The notes: generated from the sequence alone by a model not told the origin. Positions 18,159 to 27,083 are shown, counted from the first letter of the stretch. The stretch: 57,197 nucleotides of DNA from Lachnospiraceae bacterium (GCA_017552715.1 JAFZOW010000078.1:1-57197), one strand, 5' to 3'. A program made the numbers and translations.

Positions 18159-18860
18159 TCAAAACTTTTTTTCTTTATTTCTCACCGAGAGGAATGCACC
18201 GGCGATGATGAGGACCAGGGAGAGGAAGAGCAGTACCGGCTTTAAAGGACCGGGAATACTATCCAGGAAGATCAGCGTAAGGGAGTCGATCAGGAAGCCG
18301 GCAGGGATCAGGGGGGAGTAGGGACGGGCCTTATATTCCGGAACGGCCTCGCCTTTCCTTTCCCGAAGCTCCCAGATGATACGTTTGATATTTTTGACCA
18401 TATTGAGGAAAGCGACTATGATCGCTGCGATAAGTAAGGCAAAGCCCCAGGCAGCGGTAACGCCTTTGCAGGCTCCGTACAGTTCGGCGATGAGGATAAG
18501 GAACTCTATGAGCGTAACGATCTTGAACATAAGCAGGATCTTTTTATATTGCGCGATCTGGCTGTCCACATCGGAATAGAGGGCGAATTCGCCTTCCCGG
18601 GCTTTTCTCCGCAGGACCACCCAGGGGCCCCAGTTCTGTACGATATCCACGCCCATCTCTTTCATAAACTCCTTGTAGGCGGGATTCGTGAAGAAGAAGC
18701 CGTGGCCTATGTCTATCTGATACTGCCATTCGCCCTTTTCGCAGGGAATGAAGCTGTAGAAGCCGCAGAAAAAGCTATCCATGGCGTATCCCTCATCGGA
18801 CATGCGGTTCAGCCATTCCACCTCTTTATCTTTGTCTAAATATAAACGGAAACGTGTCAT
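18159..18860 (-). CDS. DUF2812 domain membrane protein
   Basis: A 233-residue protein with an N-terminal DUF2812 domain (about 1-95; FRLYLDKDKEVEWLNRMSDEGYAM and WQYQIDIG) and about four membrane helices in the second half (near 108-128, 135-155, 183-198, 203-222). DUF2812 proteins are typically encoded next to PadR regulators, as here with a 4-base overlap. The function is unknown; a role as sensor or partner of the regulator is inferred from conserved linkage. Confidence 0.85.
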   Translation of the reverse strand: MTRFRLYLDKDKEVEWLNRMSDEGYAMDSFFCGFYSFIPCEKGEWQYQIDIGHGFFFTNPAYKEFMKEMGVDIVQNWGPWVVLRRKAREGEFALYSDVDSQIAQYKKILLMFKIVTLIEFLILIAELYGACKGVTAAWGFALLIAAIIVAFLNMVKNIKRIIWELRERKGEAVPEYKARPYSPLIPAGFLIDSLTLIFLDSIPGPLKPVLLFLSLVLIIAGAFLSVRNKEKKF

Positions 18861-19186
18861 TTCTCTTCCTCCATTTTGCGGGCATTTTCCAACAGTTCCG
18901 ACAGGCGGCTTCTTTCCGCTTCGAAGACCTCCCGTCCCAGCTCCGTGATCAGGTATTCCTTCTTTTTTCGGGAACTCTGGTCAGCGCTGAGCACGCTGAT
19001 CCATTTTTTCTTTTCCAGGGTCTGTACGGCGCCGTAGAGGGTGCCGGCCCCAAGGACCACGCGGCTGCCGGTCATGTTTTCCACCTCCTGCATGATGCCG
19101 TAGCCGTGATTGGGGTGCCGCAGGGCCAGCAGGATATAGAAGACGGCTTCGGTCAGAGGCAGGTCTTTCTCGCTTATCATACTCAT
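18857..19186 (-). CDS. PadR family transcriptional regulator
   Basis: A 109-residue winged-helix repressor of the short PadR-s2 type. The block LTEAVFYILLALRHPNHGYG, then GTLYGAVQTLEKKKWI and SRKKKEYLITELGREVFEAE, are diagnostic, with a C-terminal dimerisation helix. It overlaps both neighbours by 4 bases, between a small membrane protein and the DUF2812 gene. Inverted repeats over the operon promoter fit autorepression, as is common in the family. Confidence 0.94.
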   Translation of the reverse strand: MSMISEKDLPLTEAVFYILLALRHPNHGYGIMQEVENMTGSRVVLGAGTLYGAVQTLEKKKWISVLSADQSSRKKKEYLITELGREVFEAERSRLSELLENARKMEEEK

Positions 19187-19413
19187 CCGGCCATCCTCTC
19201 CTTCTTCATGATATGGATCCTGACGGATGCAAATACGCCGACGGGAAGAGCGATCAGATCGATGATGCCCAGAAAGCGCCTGGCCATATCCGGGAGTTCG
19301 ACGCCGCTGATGGCGGAAAAGGCGATGATGCCGAAATAGATCCCCAGAAGGATCAGGGCAGCGGCTCTTGCGATGACAAGTCCTTTGCTGTTGCAGATCT
19401 CAGTTCTTTTCAT
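19183..19413 (-). CDS. Small membrane protein of the PadR operon
   Basis: A 76-residue protein with two hydrophobic segments (about 11-33 and 47-66), the first gene of the PadR-DUF2812 operon. AGGAGG lies about 9 bases before the ATG and the stop overlaps the PadR start. It has no recognisable domain. Small two-helix proteins in such operons may act together with the DUF2812 protein, but that is speculation. Confidence 0.75.
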   Translation of the reverse strand: MKRTEICNSKGLVIARAAALILLGIYFGIIAFSAISGVELPDMARRFLGIIDLIALPVGVFASVRIHIMKKERMAG

Positions 19414-19461
19414 TTTTATTTCCTCCTTGTTTTTGAATCATCTCACGTTACATCATTAGCT

Positions 19462-19521
19462 GATATAACGACATCCGATATATTATGGTTTCAATATATC
19501 AGCACCCGATATATTTGTCAA
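19462..19521 (-). promoter_or_regulatory. PadR-operon promoter with overlapping operator repeats
   Basis: On the minus strand TTGACA (19516-19521), 17 bases and TATATT (19493-19498) form a near-consensus sigma-A promoter. The octamer GATATATT occurs at 19477-19484 and 19508-19515, its complement AATATATC at 19493-19500, and a variant GATATAAC at 19462-19469, spaced 15-16 bases apart. 19477-19484 and 19493-19500 form a perfect inverted repeat with an 8-base spacer covering the -10. This fits a PadR operator and autoregulation. Confidence 0.72.
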
Positions 19522-19570
19522 GAACTTTTTTTAAAAAATTTCTTTTTTTATTTTTTTCATGAAATATGTG

Positions 19571-19579
19571 TGTTATGAT
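19571..19579 (+). promoter_or_regulatory. Extended -10 promoter of the aldo/keto reductase gene
   Basis: TGTTATGAT has the TGn extension before TATGAT, about 50 bases before the ATG. The upstream stretch is rich in T and A tracts. No clear -35 is visible. Confidence 0.5.
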
Positions 19580-19628
19580 GGTTTTGTTTCTGTATATCTG
19601 ATACAGCTGTAAAGCAGAGGAACAGCCT

Positions 19629-20666
19629 ATGAAAAACATCACATTGGGACGGAGTGGGATCGTTGTCCCACAGAACGGATTCGGAGCATTACCGATACAG
19701 AGGATATCGCAGGAGGATGCCGTAGTATTGCTGCGTAAGGCTTATGCCGGAGGAATGCGTTTTTTTGATACCGCCAGGGCGTACAGTGACAGCGAGGTAA
19801 AGCTGGGAGCGGCTTTCGGGGACGGATTTATCGATCGCGATGATATCATCATTGCCACAAAGACGGCGGCCAAGACAAAAACGGCCTTCTGGAAGGATCT
19901 GGAGACTTCCCTCAGCAATCTGAAGACGGATCATATCGATATCTATCAGTTCCATATGATGGGAGAACTGTGGAAGCCCGGGGATGAGAACGGCATGTAT
20001 GACTGCATGCTGGAGGCTCAGAGACAGGGGAAGATACGCTTTATCGGCGGCACGGCCCACAAGCTGGGGGTTGCCCGGGAGATCGTTACATCCGGCCTCT
20101 ATGATACGCTGCAGTATCCCATAAGCTATCTGGCGGATGAAAAAGAACTGGAACTGATGCAGCTGTGCCTGAAGGAAAACGTGGGGCTGATCTGCATGAA
20201 GGGACTGGCCGGCGGGCTGATAAGCAATTCAAAGGCGGCAATGGCCTTTATCTCACAGTTTGACGGGGCGGTACCCATCTGGGGCATACAGCGGGAGAGC
20301 GAACTGGAGGAATGGCTTTCCTATATGGAAGATACGCCCCGGATGGATGAGGAGACGAAAGCCTTTATACGTAAGGAACAGGAAGAACTGAAGGGTGAGT
20401 TCTGCAGGGGCTGCGGTTATTGTATGCCCTGCAGCGTGGGGATACAGATCAACCAGTGTAACCGCATGAGCCTGATGCTCAGGCGTTCCCCCAGCCATAG
20501 CTGGCTCGGAGAGTTCTGGCAGCAGAAGATGGCAATGATCGATGACTGTATAGGCTGCGGGGCCTGCCTGCCCAAGTGCCCCTATGGCCTGGATATACCG
20601 TCACTTCTTAAAAAGAATCTGGAGGATTACAGGGAAGTACTGGCAGGGAACAGAAGCGTTTCATAA
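19629..20666 (+). CDS. Aldo/keto reductase with C-terminal double 4Fe-4S ferredoxin domain
   Basis: A 345-residue oxidoreductase. The N-terminal AKR barrel (about 1-260) keeps the catalytic tetrad: Asp47, Tyr52, Lys78 and His109 in FFDTARAYSDSE, IIATKT and IYQFH. The C-terminus adds two cysteine clusters, CRGCGYCMPCSVG (with another Cys in NQCNR) and CIGCGACLPKCP, suited to two 4Fe-4S clusters. Such AKR-ferredoxin fusions are common in anaerobes and may exchange electrons with ferredoxin as well as NADPH. The substrate is unknown. The gene has its own promoter and is followed 51 bases later by the GH43 gene. Confidence 0.92.
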   Translation: MKNITLGRSGIVVPQNGFGALPIQRISQEDAVVLLRKAYAGGMRFFDTARAYSDSEVKLGAAFGDGFIDRDDIIIATKTAAKTKTAFWKDLETSLSNLKTDHIDIYQFHMMGELWKPGDENGMYDCMLEAQRQGKIRFIGGTAHKLGVAREIVTSGLYDTLQYPISYLADEKELELMQLCLKENVGLICMKGLAGGLISNSKAAMAFISQFDGAVPIWGIQRESELEEWLSYMEDTPRMDEETKAFIRKEQEELKGEFCRGCGYCMPCSVGIQINQCNRMSLMLRRSPSHSWLGEFWQQKMAMIDDCIGCGACLPKCPYGLDIPSLLKKNLEDYREVLAGNRSVS

Positions 20667-20717
20667 AGGCAGGGTGGTGCCTTGAGCGAAGCAGCAGGAA
20701 ATGAAGGAGGGATCGTG

Positions 20718-22151
20718 ATGAAGAAATACATTAAGGGAGCAAATCCGTATATGCCGCTGTGGGAGCATGTGCCGGACGGAGAGCCCCGGGTATTTGAGCA
20801 TGAAGGGGAAAAGCGAGTATATGTATACGGCTCCCATGATACGGAAAAGACCCAGTACTGCGGAAGGGACTACGTGGTATGGTCGGCACCGGTGGACGAC
20901 CTGACGGACTGGAAGTGCCACGGCACGGCCTATGAGACCCATTACGATTCCATACTCTATGCTCCGGATGTGGTGAAAAAAGGGGACTACTACTATATGT
21001 ACGCAGCGGAGCGCAAGGGGAGCCTTGTGGTGGTGGCAAAGTCAAAGACACCCTGGGGACCCTTTGAGGATCCGGTAGAGACCAAGCTGGGCTTTGACCC
21101 GGGGGTGCTGGTGGATGATGACGGAAAGGTCTATGCCTACTGGGGAGGCTGTGCAGCCCCCTGCTATATCGCCGAACTGGAAGAGGATATGGCTGCCATA
21201 AAGGAAGGAACGCTGGTGGAGAATCCCCTGGGACATTCCACCTGCCCCTGGAACCCGGTGGATGACGGGCATATCTCCCTGATCGATGCCTTCTTTGAAG
21301 CATCCAGTCCCCGGAAGGTGATGGGCAAGTATGTCTATCTTTACTCCAAACGTTATGAAAAGCCTGTTCCGGAGCTGGGGGTGTATACGGCCAACAACGG
21401 CTTTCTTTCCTACCGTTTCAGCGACAGTCCCTTCGGGCCTTTCCATGACGGTGGTGACATCAGCTTTAACGGCGGCGAGATCCTGAAGGATGCGGATGGG
21501 AAGGGCACCATGACCTATCAGTGGGGGAACAATCACGGTTCCATCATGGAAGTGAACGGAAAGTGGTATATCTTTTATCACCGTCAGACCGGTCTTAACG
21601 AGTATTCCCGGCAGGCCATGCTGGAGCCGGTGGATGTGGCCATGGGCGGTGACGGAAAGCTCTATATCGGTGCGGTGAAGTATATCGACGGGGAGCCCGT
21701 TAGCTCCGCTCCGGTAGAGATGACCTCCCAGGGAGCGCATATCAACGGCCTGGATGCATATTCCTGGATCTCGGCGGGCTATGCCTGCCATATCTACGGC
21801 AGCCGGAAGAGGGCCTATATCCGTCCCGGCTATGAAAAAACAGATGAGATCTCCACCCCCATATGCGACATCACTACCGGGACCACCGTGGGCTTCCGTT
21901 ACCTCCAGTTCGGAAACAATACGCCGAAGAGCGTTACGGTGATACTGGAAGAAGCAGCTGCGCTTTCTGTAAGGCTTCGGCTGGATTCCTACCGCGGGCC
22001 CGTGCTGGCGGAGCTTAAGGGGGACGGCAGCAGCGGCGAACTGAAAGCGGAGCTTAAGGGCGGCATCATCGGCCGGCATGCCGTGTACTTCGAATTCCTT
22101 TCGGAGGAGGAAGAGGGGACTTATATTTTCGACAGATTTACCTTCGACTGA
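20718..22151 (+). CDS. GH43 family glycosidase (arabinofuranosidase / xylosidase type)
   Basis: A 477-residue enzyme with a five-bladed propeller of family 43 (about 1-330). Typical blocks are NPYMPLWEHVPDGEPRVF near the N-terminus, SILYAPDVVKKGDYYYMYAA, FDPGVLVDDDGKVYAYWGG, IDAFFEASSPRKVMGKYVYLY (Glu likely the acid) and NNHGSIMEVNGKWYIFYHR. A C-terminal beta-sandwich (about 345-477) looks like a CBM6-type module. ATG 20718 is chosen after GGAGGG; a TTG at 20682 is in frame. There is no signal peptide, so it is cytoplasmic and works on imported oligosaccharides, as does the GH95 enzyme. Exact specificity cannot be told. Confidence 0.9.
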   Translation: MKKYIKGANPYMPLWEHVPDGEPRVFEHEGEKRVYVYGSHDTEKTQYCGRDYVVWSAPVDDLTDWKCHGTAYETHYDSILYAPDVVKKGDYYYMYAAERKGSLVVVAKSKTPWGPFEDPVETKLGFDPGVLVDDDGKVYAYWGGCAAPCYIAELEEDMAAIKEGTLVENPLGHSTCPWNPVDDGHISLIDAFFEASSPRKVMGKYVYLYSKRYEKPVPELGVYTANNGFLSYRFSDSPFGPFHDGGDISFNGGEILKDADGKGTMTYQWGNNHGSIMEVNGKWYIFYHRQTGLNEYSRQAMLEPVDVAMGGDGKLYIGAVKYIDGEPVSSAPVEMTSQGAHINGLDAYSWISAGYACHIYGSRKRAYIRPGYEKTDEISTPICDITTGTTVGFRYLQFGNNTPKSVTVILEEAAALSVRLRLDSYRGPVLAELKGDGSSGELKAELKGGIIGRHAVYFEFLSEEEEGTYIFDRFTFD

Positions 22152-22169
22152 GTAAGTGGATTTTTCCTC

Positions 22170-22198
22170 TTGTAAATATTCCGAAACTGTATTACAAT
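22170..22198 (+). promoter_or_regulatory. Predicted promoter of the peptide-type ABC importer operon
   Basis: TTGTAA (22170-22175) and TACAAT (22193-22198) are separated by 17 bases. Transcription would start near 22205, inside the palindrome that follows. Confidence 0.6.
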
Positions 22199-22200
22199 GC

Positions 22201-22220
22201 TCCCGGGTGAAAACCCGGGA
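22201..22220 (+). promoter_or_regulatory. Perfect palindromic hairpin over the predicted transcription start
   Basis: TCCCGGGT and ACCCGGGA form a perfect 8-bp GC-rich stem closed by a GAAA tetraloop. It is not followed by a T run, so it is not a standard terminator. It may be an operator for the importer operon, or a 5' structure on its mRNA. Confidence 0.6.
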
Positions 22221-22262
22221 ACATTTCAATTTTATACATCCGATCAAAAGGAGGGAGCAGAA

Positions 22263-23774
22263 ATGAAGAAAGCAGCAGTAATGCTTGCCGGACTGCTCGC
22301 GACAATGGCTGTTGCACTGTGCGGCTGCGCAGGTGACAAGGCAGAGGAGACTTCCTTAGGTCAGATCACCATCGGTATTCCTCAGGATCTGGAGGATGGA
22401 CTTGACCCGCACAAGGTAAGCGCGGCAGGTACCAAGGAGATCCTGTTCAATATCTATGAGGGGCTCGTGAAATACGATGCCAAAGGTGATCTGCAGCCGG
22501 CCCTTGCAAGCGAGTTTCAGGTGAGTGAAGACGGAAAGGAATACAGCTTTACTTTACGTGAAGGTGTTAAATTCCACAACGGCAAGGAGATGACGGCGGA
22601 GGATGTGATCTGGTCCATCAATCGCTGCGGCGGAGCCGAGGGTGAAGCTCTGGTTCCCGCATTCTCCAATATCAATTCCATCACCAATCAGGATAACAAG
22701 GTGGTAAAGATCGGCTTAAAGACGCCGGATTCCGAATTCCTTGCATCCATGACCACGGCCATACTGCCGGCAGACAGCATCGATCCGGCAAAAGAAGTGG
22801 TCGGTACCGGACCGTACCGTTTTGTGTCGCGTACGCCTCAGGAATCCATCATCCTTCAGGCCTTTGACGATTACTGGGGGGAGAAGGCCCATATCAAGGA
22901 TGTGACCCTTAAGGTGGTGGCCAATCCCGATACCATCGTGATGGAGCTGAAAGGCGGTTCCATCGATATGTTCTGCCGTATCACCGATACCCAGGCAGCA
23001 GAACTGGCCGGCACGGATTTTAATGTGCTGGAAGGCACCATGAACCTGGTGCAGGCCCTGTACCTTAACAATTCCGTGGAGCCCTTTACGGACAAGCGTG
23101 TCCGTCAGGCCCTCTGCTACGCCATCGATCCCCAGGAGATCATGGATTTTGTCTCCGGCGGGAAAGGAACGGAAGTGGGAAGCAGCATGTTCCCCGCTTT
23201 CAAGAAGTACTATGACGAGAGTCTGAACCACACCTATGACAGGGATATCGAAAAGGCCAAGTCACTGCTTGCCGAGGCGGGCTATCCCGACGGTTTTACC
23301 TTTACCATGACGGTACCTTCCAATTACCAGCAGCATATCTCCACGGCGGAGGTCTTAAAGGAGCAGTTTGCGGCCATCGGCGTGAATGCGGAGATCTCCC
23401 TGATCGAATGGGACAGCTGGGTTTCGGATGTGTATGTGGGGCGTGATTTCACCTCTACGGTGGTAGGTGTGGATGCATCCCCGCTGACCGCCAGAGCTCT
23501 GCTGGAGCGCTTTACCTCCGATTACGGCAAGAACTTCATCAACTTCAATTCCGCTGAGTATGATGCGGCCTTTGCGGCGGCCATCGGTACCACGGATGAT
23601 GCGGAGCAGACAGCGCATTATGAGGACTGCCTGCGTATCCTTTCCGAGGATGCGGCCAATGTGTATATCCAGGATCTGCCTACTTTTGTGGCACTCCGGA
23701 ATAATATCACGGGCTATGAGTTTTATCCTCTTTATGTTCAGGACATTGCCGCTCTGCGTTTTGTGACGGAATAA
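22263..23774 (+). CDS. ABC transporter substrate-binding lipoprotein (SBP family 5, peptide/nickel type)
   Basis: A 503-residue extracellular binding protein of the family used for oligopeptides, dipeptides, nickel and some sugars. The N-terminus is a lipoprotein signal with Cys22 in LCGC. Family blocks include GLDPHKVSAAGTKEILFNIYEGL, KEYSFTLREGVKFHNGKEMTAEDVIWSI and VVGTGPYRF. ATG 22263 follows AAAAGGAGGG; an earlier in-frame start at 22197 lies inside the promoter-palindrome region and is rejected. It opens the five-gene importer operon. Confidence 0.93.
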   Translation: MKKAAVMLAGLLATMAVALCGCAGDKAEETSLGQITIGIPQDLEDGLDPHKVSAAGTKEILFNIYEGLVKYDAKGDLQPALASEFQVSEDGKEYSFTLREGVKFHNGKEMTAEDVIWSINRCGGAEGEALVPAFSNINSITNQDNKVVKIGLKTPDSEFLASMTTAILPADSIDPAKEVVGTGPYRFVSRTPQESIILQAFDDYWGEKAHIKDVTLKVVANPDTIVMELKGGSIDMFCRITDTQAAELAGTDFNVLEGTMNLVQALYLNNSVEPFTDKRVRQALCYAIDPQEIMDFVSGGKGTEVGSSMFPAFKKYYDESLNHTYDRDIEKAKSLLAEAGYPDGFTFTMTVPSNYQQHISTAEVLKEQFAAIGVNAEISLIEWDSWVSDVYVGRDFTSTVVGVDASPLTARALLERFTSDYGKNFINFNSAEYDAAFAAAIGTTDDAEQTAHYEDCLRILSEDAANVYIQDLPTFVALRNNITGYEFYPLYVQDIAALRFVTE

Positions 23775-23784
23775 AAAAGACTGA

Positions 23785-24732
23785 ATGAAGCATTTTTTAA
23801 AGAAACTTGTCTCGATGCTGCTGACACTGCTGGCCGTAGGCTTTGTGGTGTTCGCGGCATTCGAGATCATTCCCGGGGACGCGGCGGTGTCGCGCCTCGG
23901 GAGTAATGCCACGGCGGAATCCGTGGCAGCTCTGCGCACCGAAATGGGGCTGGACAGACCCTTTTTCGTGCGCTTTTTTTCATGGCTTTTCGGCTGCCTG
24001 CACGGGGATTTCGGAACTTCCTACAGTTACGGGATGCCGGTGGCGGGGATGATCGTGGAAAAACTGCCCATAACCCTCTGCATGAGCCTGATCTCCATGC
24101 TCTTATGCATCGGGGTATCGGTGCCTGTGGCCCTCTTTGCCGCAAAGCATGCGGGCAGCCGTACCGACCGGGGCCTGCGTTCGGCCAATCAGCTGGTGAT
24201 GGCGGTGCCGGCCTTCTTCCTGGGGATCCTTCTTTCCTGGCTTTTCGGCATGGTGCTCAAGTGGTTCACCCCCGGCGGCTATGTTTCCTATAAAAAGGAT
24301 TTCGGGGCCTTCCTGGCTTATCTCATCCTGCCTTCCGTGGCGGTGGCGCTGCCCAAGTGTGCCATGAGCGTAAAGCTCCTTCGCAGCGCTATCCTGGCGG
24401 AAGCGGATAAGGAATATGTGCGTACCGCATACAGCCGTGGGCTTTCCACCATGGAGGTGCTCTACCGGCATGTGCTGAAGAATGCCATGATCCCCCTGGT
24501 CACCTTCTGGGGCATGGCGGTAGCGGATATGATCGCCGGTTCCATCGTGGTGGAGCAGGTCTTCAATATCCCGGGGCTGGGACGCATCCTTCTGAATTCC
24601 ATAGCCAAGCGGGATTATCCCGTGGTGGAAGCGGTGATCCTTCTGATCGCTTTGGTGGTGCTGCTCATGAACCTGCTGGTGGATACGCTTTACCGCCTGC
24701 TGGATCCGCGTCTTAAGGAGGAGCAGGGATGA
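23785..24732 (+). CDS. ABC importer permease, DppB/OppB type
   Basis: A 315-residue membrane permease with about six helices. The N-terminal IIPGDAAVSRLGSNATAESVAAL and the EAA loop EYVRTAYSRGLSTMEVLYRH, which docks on the ATPases, mark the DppB type. It starts 10 bases after the binding-protein gene and overlaps the next permease by 4 bases (ATGA). It works with the DppC-type protein to form the membrane channel. Confidence 0.93.
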   Translation: MKHFLKKLVSMLLTLLAVGFVVFAAFEIIPGDAAVSRLGSNATAESVAALRTEMGLDRPFFVRFFSWLFGCLHGDFGTSYSYGMPVAGMIVEKLPITLCMSLISMLLCIGVSVPVALFAAKHAGSRTDRGLRSANQLVMAVPAFFLGILLSWLFGMVLKWFTPGGYVSYKKDFGAFLAYLILPSVAVALPKCAMSVKLLRSAILAEADKEYVRTAYSRGLSTMEVLYRHVLKNAMIPLVTFWGMAVADMIAGSIVVEQVFNIPGLGRILLNSIAKRDYPVVEAVILLIALVVLLMNLLVDTLYRLLDPRLKEEQG

Positions 24733-25544
24733 TAAAGAAGCTCAGACAGAATCCGGATCTGCTCTTTGGGACGATCTTTACGGGGATACTCCTTCTGATC
24801 GTGCTGGTGGGGCTGATCCATACACCCTATCCCACAACCCAGATGAGTGCTGCGGATAAGTTTGCCGCACCGGGTTTAATGCATATCTTCGGCTGCGACC
24901 AGTACGGCCGGGATATCTTCAGCCGCGTGATGGAAGGACTGGGAAGCACCTTTGTGATCGCCCTCTTTACCGTGCTGATCGGAAGCGTTTCCGGCGTGCT
25001 CATCGGAAGCCTCTGCGGTTATTTCGGCGGGCTTCTGGACGATGCCCTCATGCGCGTCAACGATGTGCTCTTTTCCTTCCCCAGCATACTGCTGGCCCTG
25101 GTGATCGTAAGTCTTCTGGGGACCGGGAGCGTTAATGTGACTCTGGCGCTGGGTATCGCCTTTGTTCCCAGCTTTGCGCGTATTGTCCGCTCCGAGGTGA
25201 AGAAGCAGGCTGCTCTGGATTATGTACAGAGCGCCCGGCTTATGGGAGCCTCGCATTTCAGGATCATTTTTGTGCACATACTGCCCAATATACTGCCGGT
25301 GCTGGCCAGCTCCGTCATGATCGGTTTTAACAATGCGGTGCTGGCGGAGGCGGGTTTAAGCTACCTGGGGATAGGAGTACAGCCCCCCAGGGCTTCTCTG
25401 GGACGGATGCTTTCCGAGGCTCAGTCCTTCCTCTTTACGGCCCCCTGGTATGCTATCTTCCCGGGACTGACCATAGTCCTTCTGGTGCTGGGCTTTGCCC
25501 TGCTGGCGGAGGGAATGACGGAAGGAGGCCGGGATGCTTCTTGA
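24729..25544 (+). CDS. ABC importer permease, DppC/OppC type
   Basis: A 271-residue permease with about six helices. The motif HIFGCDQYGRDIFSRVM after TM1 and the EAA loop DYVQSARLMGASHFRIIFVH are typical of DppC/OppC. It overlaps the upstream permease gene by 4 bases and the downstream ATPase gene by 11 bases, so the whole operon is translationally coupled. Confidence 0.93.
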   Translation: MIKKLRQNPDLLFGTIFTGILLLIVLVGLIHTPYPTTQMSAADKFAAPGLMHIFGCDQYGRDIFSRVMEGLGSTFVIALFTVLIGSVSGVLIGSLCGYFGGLLDDALMRVNDVLFSFPSILLALVIVSLLGTGSVNVTLALGIAFVPSFARIVRSEVKKQAALDYVQSARLMGASHFRIIFVHILPNILPVLASSVMIGFNNAVLAEAGLSYLGIGVQPPRASLGRMLSEAQSFLFTAPWYAIFPGLTIVLLVLGFALLAEGMTEGGRDAS

Positions 25545-26328
25545 GGTAAAGGATTTCGGTATAGAATTCCACGACCACGACCGGCCGGAGCGGGTGGTGG
25601 AAGACCTGGATTTTTCCCTGGATACGGGAGAGATCCTGGGGATCGTGGGAGAGTCGGGTTCGGGAAAATCACTGACCGGCCTGGCCATTGCGGGGCTGCT
25701 GCCCAGAAAGAAGCTAAAAAAAGAAGGGGCTATCCTTTTTGAAGGCCAGGATGTGCTGCGCATGGAGCGTTCCGCTCTTCGTGAGCTGCAGGGGGATGAG
25801 ATATGCATGATATTTCAGGAGCCCATGACGGCCCTGAATCCCACCATGCGTATCGGCAGGCAGGTAGAGGAAGCCCTGCGCATCCATCATAAGGAAATGG
25901 ATGCCGCGGCCCGTAAGGAAAGGGCTCTTTTATGGCTCAGGAATGTGGAACTGGAGGATGCGGAGAGGGTTTATGATTCCTATCCCCATGAACTGTCCGG
26001 CGGCATGCGGCAGCGTGTGTGCATCGCTGCGGCCATGGTGGGGGGGCCCAAGCTGCTGATCGCCGATGAGCCTACCACGGCGCTGGATGTGACGGTGCAG
26101 GCCCAGATCATACGGCTCCTGCAGAGGATCAATGAAGAGGAAAAGGTGGCCATTCTTTTTGTTTCCCATGACCTGTCCCTGATACGGCAGATCTCGGATA
26201 ATGTGCTGGTGATGCAGAAGGGGCGGCTTGTGGAAAAGGGACCGGTGGAAAAGATCTTTTCGGAACCCCGCGAGGAATATACGAAGAAGCTGATAGCGGC
26301 CATACCCAGGGTGAATCTCGATGAGTGA
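25534..26328 (+). CDS. ABC importer ATP-binding protein, DppD/OppD type
   Basis: A 264-residue ATPase with Walker A GESGSGKS (39-46), signature LSGGM (154-158) and Walker B LLIADE (174-179), plus the DppD-type segment ICMIFQEPMTALNP. It is shorter than many OppD proteins, ending soon after EYTKKLIAAIP without the Cys-rich extension. It overlaps both neighbours and forms a heterodimer with the next gene product. Confidence 0.93.
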   Translation: MLLEVKDFGIEFHDHDRPERVVEDLDFSLDTGEILGIVGESGSGKSLTGLAIAGLLPRKKLKKEGAILFEGQDVLRMERSALRELQGDEICMIFQEPMTALNPTMRIGRQVEEALRIHHKEMDAAARKERALLWLRNVELEDAERVYDSYPHELSGGMRQRVCIAAAMVGGPKLLIADEPTTALDVTVQAQIIRLLQRINEEEKVAILFVSHDLSLIRQISDNVLVMQKGRLVEKGPVEKIFSEPREEYTKKLIAAIPRVNLDE

Positions 26329-27058
26329 AGAATTGCTGCGCCTGACCGACCTTCATGTGAGCTTTCGCAGCGGGGGCGGATGGAAGAAAAAAGAAGAGAA
26401 GCATGTTCTGAAGGGAGTGAGCTTTTCCGTTGCTCCCGGTGAGATCGTGGGCCTTGCGGGAGAGAGCGGCAGCGGAAAGTCTACCATCGCCAAGGCCATA
26501 CTGGGAATGGTGCCTTACCAGAGCGGCAGCATCGAAAAGAACTGTGCCTCTCCCCAGATGATCTTTCAGGATCCCTACAGTTCCCTGAACTCGGCCTACA
26601 GCATTTCCTGGATACTGCAGGAGCCTTTGCGCCTGGCCGGCGGCTATACACGCGAGCAGCTTAAAGAGAAGGCAGCTGCGATGATGCGGGAGGTGGGCCT
26701 GGATGAAGAGCTGCTGATCCGTAAGCCCCGGGAGCTTTCCGGCGGACAGAGGCAGCGTGTGTGCATAGGGATGGCCCTGATGCGTTCCCCGGAGCTGCTC
26801 ATCGCCGATGAACCTGTATCGGCCCTGGATGTAACGGTGGCGGCCCAGGTGCTGGCGCTTCTGAAGAAGCTCCACGAAGAAAAAGGCCTGGCCATGCTCT
26901 TTATCTCCCATGATCTGCGGACCATGTATCATTTCTGTGACCGTATCCTCATCCTGCATGACGGCCGTATCGTAGAAGAGGGGATACCCTCGCAGCTCTA
27001 CCGTGATCCCAAAGAGGACTATACCCGGCTTCTTCTTAAAAGCGCCGGCATATCTTGA
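26321..27058 (+). CDS. ABC importer ATP-binding protein, DppF/OppF type
   Basis: A 245-residue ATPase, the last gene of the importer operon. Walker A GESGSGKST (from 47), MIFQDPYSSLNSAYS, signature LSGGQRQRV and Walker B LLIADEPVSALD are intact. The region before Walker A (GGGWKKKEEKHVLKGV) is typical of OppF. The stop codon lies inside the -35 element of the next promoter, so the operon ends here without a visible terminator. Confidence 0.93.
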   Translation: MSEELLRLTDLHVSFRSGGGWKKKEEKHVLKGVSFSVAPGEIVGLAGESGSGKSTIAKAILGMVPYQSGSIEKNCASPQMIFQDPYSSLNSAYSISWILQEPLRLAGGYTREQLKEKAAAMMREVGLDEELLIRKPRELSGGQRQRVCIGMALMRSPELLIADEPVSALDVTVAAQVLALLKKLHEEKGLAMLFISHDLRTMYHFCDRILILHDGRIVEEGIPSQLYRDPKEDYTRLLLKSAGIS

Positions 27059-27083
27059 CTCTTTTTTCTCTGCATGTTAACAT
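27055..27083 (+). promoter_or_regulatory. Predicted promoter of the NAGPA-domain gene
   Basis: TTGACT (27055-27060) and TAACAT (27078-27083) are separated by 17 bases; the -35 overlaps the stop codon of the upstream ATPase gene. Confidence 0.6.

Noticed and set aside
22201-22220. Palindrome read as a terminator of the GH43 gene
   Set aside because: No T run follows and it sits downstream of a 17-spaced promoter, so a start-site role fits better.
21042-22247. 401-codon minus-strand frame opposite the GH43 gene
   Set aside because: It overlaps a conserved GH43 enzyme entirely and begins in the promoter-palindrome region; no protein family is visible.
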